DNA of 12,897 nucleotides from JBAWAP01 sp049589355 (GTDB lineage: Bacteria > Chloroflexota > Anaerolineae > VGOG01): NCBI GenBank assembly GCA_049589355.1, contig JBAWAP010000009.1, forward strand, positions 1-12,897, in the 5' to 3' direction. A program made the position numbers and the translations under genes. Below are positions 1 to 6,200 of this stretch, piece after piece. The first letter of the stretch is position 1, and every line of letters starts with the position of its first letter. Under the pieces are notes generated by a model, which saw nothing but the letters and a program-made list of their open reading frames with translations, ran no database searches and was not told the origin of the DNA.

Positions 1-283
1 AGAAGGTGCTATTAGGCTCAACTGTCATTGCGAGCGAAGCGAAGCAATCTCCTTGTGCCATCGGTTGAGATTGCTTCGTCGCTGTGCTCCTCGCAATGAC
101 GACAATACCCTCGGGCTGAGCAGTTACATTACTTTTTGATATCCTATAGCGGGTTCTGAGGCTTGGGTAAAACCCCTCTCCCTTTATTTCATACGTGAAT
201 GGCTTGTCATTTTTCGTATGAAAAGTTTCGCCTTCATGAGCAACTATTCGGTTCCATATCTCCCCAAATGTTGTATTCGGCAT
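1..283 (-). CDS. Partial small ORF (start present, 3' end outside window), probably disrupted by a palindromic repeat
   Basis: Reading from ATG at 283 toward the left edge, 94 codons are open without a stop. A good Shine-Dalgarno (GGAGG, 290-294) precedes the start by 6 nt. Residues 1-53 look like real protein: TFGEIWNRIVAHEGETF near residues 5-21, then KPFTYEIKGEGFYPS and RTRYRISKS near 27-51. From memory this matches a small, uncharacterised bacterial family in which the ISKS segment is followed by a further conserved helix and a C-terminal half. I cannot name a function. Here that continuation is missing: residues 62-87 are translated entirely from the inverted repeat at 24-100 and read as the low-information peptide such repeats typically produce (ending CFASLAMT). 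The likely interpretation is a gene truncated by repeat insertion, with the frame left open by chance. It lies downstream of tRNA-Val on the same strand and could be co-transcribed with it. Confident about the frame and start, unsure whether a functional product is made. Confidence 0.55.
   Translation of the reverse strand, partial: MPNTTFGEIWNRIVAHEGETFHTKNDKPFTYEIKGEGFYPSLRTRYRISKSNVTAQPEGIVVIARSTATKQSQPMAQGDCFASLAMTVEPNSTF
24..100. repeat. Palindromic REP/MITE-like repeat
   Basis: The left arm begins GTCATTGCGAGCGAAGC (24-51) and the right arm ends GCTCCTCGCAATGAC (67-100). The arms are complementary with one internal insertion of a few bases and enclose a ~15-nt loop. The outer 10 bases (GTCATTGCGA/TCGCAATGAC) and the inner GAAGCAATCTC/GAGATTGCTTC pair perfectly. 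Repeats of this 'cattgcgagcgaag' type are known as dispersed multicopy palindromes in many bacterial genomes and are thought to be mobilised in trans. Only one copy is in the window. It sits inside the reading frame of the partial minus-strand ORF. Confidence 0.75.
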
Positions 284-296
284 ATCAGGCCTCCTC

Positions 297-325
297 ATAG
301 ACCACAGCCCAATTCTGTGGTCTAT
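297..325 (-). other. Perfect 11-bp hairpin between tRNA-Val and the small ORF
   Basis: ATAGACCACAG (297-307) and CTGTGGTCTAT (315-325) are perfect inverted repeats with a 7-nt loop. On the minus strand the hairpin begins 6 nt after the tRNA 3' end and stops 2 nt before the ORF's Shine-Dalgarno. There is no U-tract, so it is not a standard intrinsic terminator. It could mark the tRNA 3' processing region or affect access to the ribosome binding site. Confidence 0.6.
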
Positions 326-331
326 TCACAG

Positions 332-405
332 TGGGCGGTACTGGACTCGAACCAGTGACCTCCACGATGTCAACGTGGCACTCTGGCCAACTGAGCTAAC
401 CGCCC
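332..405 (-). tRNA. tRNA-Val (anticodon GAC)
   Basis: The minus strand folds as a complete 74-nt cloverleaf. The acceptor stem is GGGCGGT/ACCGCCC with discriminator A. The D stem is GCTC/GAGT. The anticodon stem is CCACG/CGTGG with loop TTGACAT, giving anticodon GAC, which reads the valine codon GUC. The T stem is ACTGG/CCAGT around TTCGAGT. The CCA end is not encoded (the next bases are CTG), so it must be added by CCA nucleotidyltransferase. The gene is divergent from the galT-like gene. Confidence 0.96.
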
Positions 406-414
406 ATTATCAAA

Positions 415-451
415 ATAATACCATATAAGCCCCAAAAACGCAAATTGACAA
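415..451 (-). promoter_or_regulatory. Candidate promoter of tRNA-Val
   Basis: On the minus strand TTGCGT (443-438) is followed after 17 bp by TATTAT (420-415), placing transcription start a few bases before the mature tRNA 5' end at 405. An overlapping alternative is TTGTCA (451-446) with TATATG (427-422) at 18 bp. The stretch is AT-rich compared with its surroundings. The choice between the two is uncertain. Confidence 0.45.
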
Positions 452-502
452 AAAGCTCTTGGATAACTCGGAGGCCATCACCCGACCGGATTAGAGGTGG
501 CC

Positions 503-531
503 TTGTCCTTTCGGCCGAAGTGTGCTATATT
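503..531 (+). promoter_or_regulatory. Sigma-70-type promoter of the galT-like gene
   Basis: TTGTCC (503-508) is followed, after exactly 17 bp, by TATATT (526-531). The -10 is preceded by TGC, an extended -10 element. The predicted start near 538 gives a ~70-nt leader before the ATG at 607. This makes the in-frame codons upstream of 607 untranslated leader rather than an N-terminal extension. Confidence 0.65.
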
Positions 532-606
532 TTAGCTCGCTTGTCTGTGAAGCTCAAAGCGTCCGGTAGCCACAAGCTACGAATTCGAAACGGAGGAGAA
601 ATCACG

Positions 607-1704
607 ATGGCTTTGCAAAATGACCGGATGATCACCGATGTCGCTGATCTGGTGTCAGTTCTGCCCGCTGCCGAGCGGGAGGTATTCGAGCGCCTCTTCC
701 ACATAAGCGCCGCCATTGGCTATCTGAACCCACCTGAGGAGATGCACAGTTGGATCGAGACGCACTTCGGCTCGGTAGAGGCAGTCCGCAGCCAACGAAT
801 TGTGAAGATAACCAATCTTGTCACCCTGGAAGGGGCCCTTTTCAACGAGATCAGAGCCCGGCGTCCCATAGAGACCGAGGAGGTGGCTAAGCTCACCAGA
901 GAGTTCAGGGAGAAAGGCGACCCCTTCTGCAAACCCCTGGAAGGCACCCCTGAGGATATCTTTGGCCGGGTGCGGGGTAGGCACTCTATCACAGCCAGCA
1001 ACATCGCCAAGTACGATGGCTTCCACGGCCTGGTCATCTTCGATGAGCATAACCCTTTGGCTTTCTCGGCTGAGGAGGTCAGCGACTACATAGACACGGC
1101 TTTGGCCTGGGCCCGCAAAGCCCACGAAGTAGACCAGGAAGCCCGCTACTTCTTTTTCATGTGGAACTGCCTTTGGAAGAGCGGCGCCTCCATCCTTCAC
1201 GGCCACGCCCAGGTGTCCTTGGGCCGCGACATCCACTACGCTCGGGTGGAGCAACTGCGGCGGGCCGCCCTGCTGTACCGTGCTGACAAGGGCACTAACT
1301 ACTTCGATGACCTCTACACTGCTCACCGTGCCCTGGGCTTGACCGTGGAGAACGGTGGCACCCGCATCATGGCCTACCTCACACCAATCAAGGAAAAAGA
1401 GGTGCTCCTCATCTCGGAGGAGCTGGGCGAGGACCTCAAGGATTCCATCTTCAAAGTGCTCAGGTGCTTTACGGGGAGGCTGGGCGTGCACAGCTTCAAC
1501 TTAGCCCTCTATTTGCCGCCCATTGATAGCGTAGAAGAAGATTGGAGCGGCTTTCCAACCCTGGTTCGCATCGTGGATCGGGGCGACGTGAACAACAAGA
1601 CATCCGACATGGGAGCTATGGAGCTCTACGCCTCCAGCGTAATTGCCAGCGACCCCTTCCGGGTGATAAAGGCCCTGCGAGCCTACTTCCATCATCTACA
1701 GTAA
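607..1704 (+). CDS. Galactose-1-phosphate uridylyltransferase-like protein (HIT superfamily)
   Basis: A 365-residue cytoplasmic protein. The start at ATG 607 is chosen because GGAGGAG (592-598) lies 8 nt upstream and a promoter lies at 503-531; the open frame continues upstream to 445 but that part has no protein-like character. The key signature is N187-x7-S195-x2-H198-G-H200-A-Q202. Its spacing matches the active site of E. coli GalT (N153, S161, H164, H166, Q168, from memory). In GalT the second His is the nucleophile that is uridylylated while UMP moves between UDP-glucose and galactose-1-phosphate, in the Leloir pathway. A conserved stretch, GRHSITASNIAKYDGFHGLVI, lies near residues 126-146, before the motif. 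The canonical HPH is HGH here, and I see no CxxC zinc site, so substrate specificity may differ (another sugar-1-phosphate, or a dinucleotide phosphorylase-like activity). It is monocistronic, convergent with dtd, and has no sugar-pathway neighbours in view. Sure of the gene and superfamily, less sure of the exact reaction. Confidence 0.85.
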   Translation: MALQNDRMITDVADLVSVLPAAEREVFERLFHISAAIGYLNPPEEMHSWIETHFGSVEAVRSQRIVKITNLVTLEGALFNEIRARRPIETEEVAKLTREFREKGDPFCKPLEGTPEDIFGRVRGRHSITASNIAKYDGFHGLVIFDEHNPLAFSAEEVSDYIDTALAWARKAHEVDQEARYFFFMWNCLWKSGASILHGHAQVSLGRDIHYARVEQLRRAALLYRADKGTNYFDDLYTAHRALGLTVENGGTRIMAYLTPIKEKEVLLISEELGEDLKDSIFKVLRCFTGRLGVHSFNLALYLPPIDSVEEDWSGFPTLVRIVDRGDVNNKTSDMGAMELYASSVIASDPFRVIKALRAYFHHLQ

Positions 1705-1725
1705 AGATCCTCGAATGTTGAGCAA

Positions 1726-1760
1726 CAACAGCCCCCTGCTTTAAGAGCAGGGGGCTGTTG
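1726..1760. terminator. Terminator-like hairpin between convergent galT-like and dtd genes
   Basis: CAACAGCCCCCTGCT (1726-1740) and AGCAGGGGGCTGTTG (1746-1760) form a perfect 15-bp GC-rich stem with a TTAAG loop, starting 21 nt after the galT-like stop. Neither side has a good U-tract, so termination may be weak or rely on stem strength. Its position between convergent genes suits bidirectional use. Confidence 0.7.
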
Positions 1761-1789
1761 GATAATAAGCGTTTGGGTGGTGAGCGGAG

Positions 1790-1895
1790 AAGTGCCGAGG
1801 TGCCCGGCACTTGCCAATGTCGCTTGGAGCGAGCCGCTCAAATGACCTTCAGGTCTTGTTGCCTTTGAGATTCCGGCCAAAAGTGCCGGGCACCT
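1790..1895. repeat. Palindrome-ended element A (MITE-like)
   Basis: AGGTGCCCGGCACTT (1798-1812) and AAGTGCCGGGCACCT (1881-1895) are perfect 15-bp inverted repeats about 68 bp apart. An extra AAGTGCCG (1790-1797) can also pair with CGGCACTT (1805-1812) as a small local hairpin. The element lies just downstream of dtd. Its ends and size match element B (3011-3110), and the inner right-hand segments look alike (TGCCTTTGAGATTCC here, TGCTTTGAACTCC in B). No transposase is encoded, so it is probably a non-autonomous dispersed repeat. Confidence 0.65.
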
Positions 1896-1917
1896 GAAAG
1901 GATCCCGGCGCAGCTCC

Positions 1918-2367
1918 TCACAACTCGTCTGTATCCAAAATGATGGTCACCGGGCCATCGTTGTGGATCTCGACCAGCATATATGCTCTAAACTCGCCGG
2001 TTTCCACTCTGGCGATACCGGCTTCTCGAAGCGCGCCGACAAAATGCTCGATTAGCGGCTCCGCTACTTCCGGAGGAGCAGCCTCGGTGAAGCTGGGCCG
2101 CCGCCCTCGTCTGCAATCGGCGTAGAGTGTAAATTGGGAAACAACCAGGATGCCCGCGCCGACATCAAGGGCTGAGAGATTCATCTTGCCAGCATCGTCC
2201 TCGAAGATGCGTAGATTAGCTGTTTTGTGGGCGAGTTTCTGGGCTTCCGCCGCTGTGTCTTTGTGCGTCGCTCCGATGAGAATTACCAAACCCGTATCCA
2301 CAGCCCCTGTGGTTTTACCATCTACTGAGACAGCACCTCGTTTAACCCGCTGGACAATCGCACGCAT
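1918..2367 (-). CDS. dtd: D-aminoacyl-tRNA deacylase
   Basis: A 149-residue cytoplasmic enzyme that hydrolyses D-aminoacyl-tRNA (and, in this family, Gly-tRNA mischarged on tRNA-Ala), recycling tRNA and keeping D-amino acids out of proteins. The N-terminus MRAIVQRVKRG is typical of the family. The two diagnostic active-site motifs are intact: SQFTL at residues 77-81 (with T80) and the cross-subunit GPVT in NDGPVT at 136-141. Length is normal for the family. The start is ATG 2367, not the in-frame TTG at 2385, because the GGAGGT Shine-Dalgarno lies between them, 10 nt before the ATG. The gene begins 30 bp after the comEA stop on the same strand, so the two are probably one operon driven from the promoter near 3122-3150. 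Element A and a hairpin follow it. Confidence 0.96.
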   Translation of the reverse strand: MRAIVQRVKRGAVSVDGKTTGAVDTGLVILIGATHKDTAAEAQKLAHKTANLRIFEDDAGKMNLSALDVGAGILVVSQFTLYADCRRGRRPSFTEAAPPEVAEPLIEHFVGALREAGIARVETGEFRAYMLVEIHNDGPVTIILDTDEL

Positions 2368-2397
2368 AGATTGTGCTACCTCCAATGTTACTGTAGG

Positions 2398-2991
2398 CTA
2401 GTCTACAGTGATCAAGTCCTTTATCTGCTGGAAAGTGGCCTCCCCGATGCCGGGAACCTTTTTGATCTCCTCGATGCTGCTATAGGGGCGATTCTCGATT
2501 ATCCCTTGGGCTTTGGAGGGACCAATGCCTGGCAAGGTCTCGATTTCAGATTGACTGGCGATATTGATATTGATCTTGCTTCCTGCTTTGCCGCTGGCTA
2601 TGTCTGAGGGCTCGGTTGGGGGGCTTATTGGTGGACTCTCCTCGCCCAGCTTGGGCACATAGATGTGTTGGCCATCTGCCACAGATAGCGCCAGATTTAT
2701 GCGGTCCAAGTCGGCCTCACTGGTGGCGCCCCCGGCAGCCTCGATGGCGTTCTTGACGATGCTTTCGGCTGGGAGCTCATAGACATCGGCGTGAGTCACC
2801 GCCCCGCTGACGTAGACCCGCAGGGGGCGAGGGGTGGGAGTGGGCAGCGGGGTAGCTGTGGGCGTGGGCGAAGCTATGGTGAGCTCTGGTGGTGGAGGGC
2901 GACGCAAGAAGAAGATCACCCCGCCCAGGACGACCAAATTGATTACGGTGATCAGAACATAGCCCCGATATCTCTCCAGCCAGTTGCTCAT
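2398..2991 (-). CDS. comEA: ComEA-type competence DNA receptor (SLBB plus helix-hairpin-helix)
   Basis: A 197-residue membrane-anchored protein predicted to bind incoming double-stranded DNA outside the cytoplasmic membrane during natural transformation. It has a short N-terminus, one transmembrane segment (about 11-29), a Pro/Thr-rich spacer (32-56), an SLBB domain (about 57-115, from RVYVSGAV to IYVPKLGE), a second flexible spacer and a C-terminal DNA-binding region (about 139-197). That region contains two helix-hairpin-helix motifs, LPGIGPSKAQGII and VPGIGEATFQQI. The order and length are those of the ComEA family. I chose ATG 2991, with a GGGAGGGGG stretch just upstream. The frame is open to 3030, but those 13 extra codons (with PGTF) are translated from the edge of element B and are unlikely to be protein. 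It is the first gene of an operon with dtd. No comEC or pilin genes are in view. Confidence 0.93.
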   Translation of the reverse strand: MSNWLERYRGYVLITVINLVVLGGVIFFLRRPPPPELTIASPTPTATPLPTPTPRPLRVYVSGAVTHADVYELPAESIVKNAIEAAGGATSEADLDRINLALSVADGQHIYVPKLGEESPPISPPTEPSDIASGKAGSKININIASQSEIETLPGIGPSKAQGIIENRPYSSIEEIKKVPGIGEATFQQIKDLITVD

Positions 2992-3010
2992 CTCCCCCTC
3001 CCAGGAGACA

Positions 3011-3110
3011 AAGGTGCCAGGCACTTCCAAAATAGCCGTCTGGCCCAGCAGCGAAGACGATTGGAAGGTGCTTTTGCTTTGAACTCCTCAGTGAAAGTGC
3101 CTGGCACCTT
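3011..3110. repeat. Palindrome-ended element B (MITE-like), in the comEA leader
   Basis: AAGGTGCCAGGCACTT (3011-3026) is the exact reverse complement of AAGTGCCTGGCACCTT (3095-3110), giving 16-bp terminal inverted repeats around ~68 bp. A second inner pair, GCACTTCCAA (3021-3030) with TTGGAAGGTGC (3061-3071), allows a nested alternative hairpin. Ends and length match element A at 1790-1895. It lies between the predicted comEA promoter and the comEA start codon, so it should be transcribed as part of the 5' leader. Confidence 0.75.
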
Positions 3111-3121
3111 CAGCCCGCCCA

Positions 3122-3150
3122 ATTATACTGCAAAGCACCCGGCGGGGCAA
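3122..3150 (-). promoter_or_regulatory. Promoter of the comEA-dtd operon
   Basis: On the minus strand TTGCCC (3150-3145) is followed after 17 bp by a perfect TATAAT (3127-3122). Predicted transcription start is near 3115, just outside element B, giving a leader of roughly 125 nt to the comEA ATG at 2991. The -35 box is 4 bp from the -35 of the divergent promoter on the plus strand. Confidence 0.65.
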
Positions 3151-3154
3151 ATGA

Positions 3155-3183
3155 TTGACAAAGGGCACTCGTTCTGGTATAAT
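3155..3183 (+). promoter_or_regulatory. Consensus sigma-70 promoter of the giant mosaic protease gene
   Basis: TTGACA (3155-3160), a 17-bp spacer and TATAAT (3178-3183), both perfect consensus, with TGG directly before the -10 (extended -10). Predicted start near 3190 gives a leader of about 93 nt. It is back-to-back with the comEA promoter, so the 62-bp block 3122-3183 is a compact divergent promoter region. Confidence 0.85.
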
Positions 3184-3225
3184 ACGAACAAGCCGAAGGA
3201 GCTGCTGATGCGCTTACTTTTGGGT

Positions 3226-3282
3226 CACGAAGGACAGCTATACTCATCGCCGGTAAGGGCGAAAGACGAGAGGAGAAGCAAG
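3226..3282 (+). promoter_or_regulatory. Conserved 57-nt leader, copy 1
   Basis: The 57 nt before the start codon align without gaps to 10133-10189 before the second giant gene, with about 40 of 57 positions identical by my count. Shared blocks include GGACAG, TACTCAT, GGTA, AAAGA and AGGAGA (the Shine-Dalgarno). In this copy the frame is open and an ATG at 3208 with AAGGAG upstream could extend the protein by 25 residues. Copy 2 has an in-frame TGA, which argues that the leader is untranslated. Confidence 0.6.
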
Positions 3283-6200
3283 ATGCGTAACCGAATGACT
3301 CTGCTCACGATTGTGCTGGTGGCGCTGGAGCTGATGTTGGCAGGGGGGCTGTTTGCCCCTGCTGCCGCCGTAGGCGCTGAAGCCCCGCAACACGCCCCGG
3401 CTGCTGCAAATGGATGTAGCGATCTCATCAACAACGGCAGCTTCGAGACGGGCAATTTTTCCAGTTGGGGCACGAGCGGTGGCCCGTGGATCGCCAATTA
3501 CCTAGCCCACCACGGCACCTACAGCGGCGTAGTGGGCGGCGACAATGGCCGCAACGATATTTTCTACCAGCAGGTGACAATTCCCTCGAACGCCGACTCT
3601 GCCACTCTTACCTACTGGTGGTACATCTACACCCAAGACAGCGACATCAACCCTTATGACTATCTGTACGTGGAAGTGCGGAACACCAGCGGTACGGTTC
3701 TGGCCACTCTGGAGACCCTGGCCAACACATCCACGACCGACACCTGGCAGCAGTCAACCTTTGCCCTTCCGGATTTCATCGGGCAAACGATTCGAATCGC
3801 CTTCCACGGCACCACGGACGGAAGCCTATTCACCAGCTTTTACATTGACGAAGTGGAGTTGGAAGTGTGCGAACCCACCTGCCCCATTGATGGCTACGAG
3901 CCCAACGACAGTTTTGCCGCGGCCTATGGTCCCATCAGTACCGGGATCTCGCACTGCGCGGCCTACATCTGTCCCAGTGGCGATGTGGACTGGTTCAAGT
4001 TCAGCGTCACCAGTGGGCAGCAGATCACCCTGGACCTGTACAGCCTACCTGCCGATTTTGATCTGCGTCTGTACGATCCATCGGGGACCCTCATAGACAC
4101 GTCCACCAACTCCGGCACCACCGAGGAGCAAATCGTGCACACAGCCAGCATGACAGGGGGCTACCGCGCCTACATCTACGGCTACGAAGGGGCTTCCAGT
4201 GACGAGGACGACTACTGCCTCCTGGTCACGCTGAGCGAGGAGCCCACCGTTACGCCGGCGGTTACCCCGACCGGGACGTCTACTCCCACCAGAACGCCGA
4301 CTCGCACCCCAACCAGGACGTCCACTCCGACGCCCACGCCTAGTGCGACGGCCACTCACACCCCGACGGCCACGCCCACTGCGACGGCCACTCACACCCC
4401 GACCGCCACGCCGACAGGTACTCTACCGCCTACATCAACCTCAACAGCTACATCCACTCCCACGCCGACGGGCACTCCACTGCCGACGGCGACGCCTACT
4501 CGCACGCCGACGGGCACTCCACCGCCGACGGCGACACCGACGCCCACGCCTACTGCGACGGCCACTCACACCCCGACAGCCACGCCCACCACGACGGCAA
4601 CTCACACTGCGACTGTCACGCCTACGGCCACATCGGCCTGCCCCGATCCTGAGGATCCGGCTGACGACGATCCCGGTGGCGCCACGCCGCTGACTCTGGG
4701 AACGATCTACGTAGCCCACATCTGCAGCTCAAGCGATGTAGACTACTTCAGCCTCTGGATCCAACAAGGGGACACAATCACTGCAGACCTATTCAATGTC
4801 CCCAATCTCCCGGCCGATTACGCGCTGGAGCTCTATTTGGACCCCGTGGCTCCGCCGGTGGCCAGTTCCGACAGGTCAGGCCAGCAGGCAGAGCAGATCG
4901 TCTACACCTCCAACTGGAGCGACACGTACTACCTGAAGGTGTTCGGCAGCGGCCCCAGCGACTTCAATGTGAACGTGCCTTACCTTCTGCGAGCGACGGC
5001 AGGTGCTCCCACGCCGACCACAACTCCTGGGTGCCCTGATAAGCATGAACCCAACGGCTCCTTTGCTCAGGCTGGCCTGGCGCCCAGTGGAGCCAACTTC
5101 ACCAGCTACATTTGCACGTCAACGGATTTGGACTACTGGAAGATACCGGGCGTCGGTCTTGGTCAGATCATTCAGGTCAATCTCACCGAGCTGCCGCAGG
5201 ACTATGACCTGATGCTCTACAAGCCAGACCAGCAGACCGTGGCCGCGCAGTCTACCACCCGTGGGACGGGTAACGAGACGATCGCGTACACTACGGATGT
5301 AGAGGGAGAGTACTGGTACATCCTTGTCTATGGCTACCAGGGTGCTCACGACGAAATAAATCCCTATCGCCTCGCCGTTACGGTGTCTGACGCCCCAACC
5401 TGCGTGCCCGATCAACTCGAGCCCAATAACGATGCAGATCACGCCAACGCCTTCACCAACGTGGACAACACCACGGAGACCAAATCAAACCTGAGCATTT
5501 GCCCTGCTGGCGATGTGGATTGGTTCTCGGTGAATCTGGACAAGGACGGTAGGATCATTGCCTGGATCACCCATAACTTGACCCAGGGACCGGTGCGGAT
5601 GTACCTGGTGGGCCCAGATGAGACCACCATCTTGCGCTGGACGTGGGGAATCGCTGATACCGAGTGCATTGATCACATCATCACAACGGCTGGCCTCTAC
5701 TACCTACGTGCCGAGGCAGCCACACCGGGCAACACGAACCCCAACTATGGCATCAGCGTGACGGTGCATAGACCCACCCCCACGCCGACAGCCACACCAA
5801 CTTGCCAGACTGACCACCTGGAACCCAATGACAGTCCAATCCAAGCCAAGTGGCTTGTCCAGCCCTACACCACCGTCATCACTACCGGACTGAGCATCTG
5901 TATTGGTGATGTGGACTGGTTCTTGGCTGGGCTGAACGCCCACGACACCCTGATCGCAGACATCTATTTCCGCAACGCTGGGGGTGACTTGAACATGGCC
6001 CTTTATGACTTCGCGGACCCTATGACACCTGTAGAAGCGCCCCTGAAGGAGTCCGATAATATGACAGACAACGAGCACATTGAGTACGAATCATCAGAGG
6101 ATCTGGCAAGCTACTACATCAAAGTCTACCCTGCGTTGCCCGGCGGCGAGAATCACAACTACGACCTGAAGTTGCAGGTAGTTGCTCCCACCCACACTCC

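Noticed and set aside
445..450. TTGACA as -35 of a plus-strand promoter for the galT-like gene
   Set aside because: No reasonable -10 at 16-18 bp. The 503-531 promoter is better, and part of this AT-rich stretch fits the tRNA promoter on the other strand.
445..606. N-terminal extension of the galT-like protein from TTG 445
   Set aside because: The codons are upstream of or overlap the promoter at 503-531, and a strong Shine-Dalgarno serves ATG 607.
2791..3282. Upstream in-frame extension of the giant protein (about 164 extra codons, antisense to comEA)
   Set aside because: It overlaps comEA and element B, has no ribosome binding site, and lies mostly upstream of the consensus promoter at 3155-3183. 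The signal peptide begins at 3283.
3208..3282. Alternative start ATG 3208 with AAGGAG six nt upstream, adding 25 residues
   Set aside because: The added residues are charged and precede a complete signal peptide, and the homologous leader of the second gene has an in-frame stop. Still possible, but less likely.
3184..3282. Known riboswitch (for example a cyclic-di-GMP type) in the leader of the giant gene
   Set aside because: None of the conserved core motifs I know are present; only similarity to the other leader in this window is seen.
4321..4620. Possible CRISPR-like or direct-repeat array in the linker DNA
   Set aside because: Repeats are irregular, in-frame and coding for Thr/Pro; no constant repeat with unique spacers.
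4045..4719. Arg/Gly-rich minus-strand frames opposite the Thr/Pro linker
   Set aside because: They are shadows of ACG/CCG/ACC codon runs in the real gene; no start signals and low-complexity translations.
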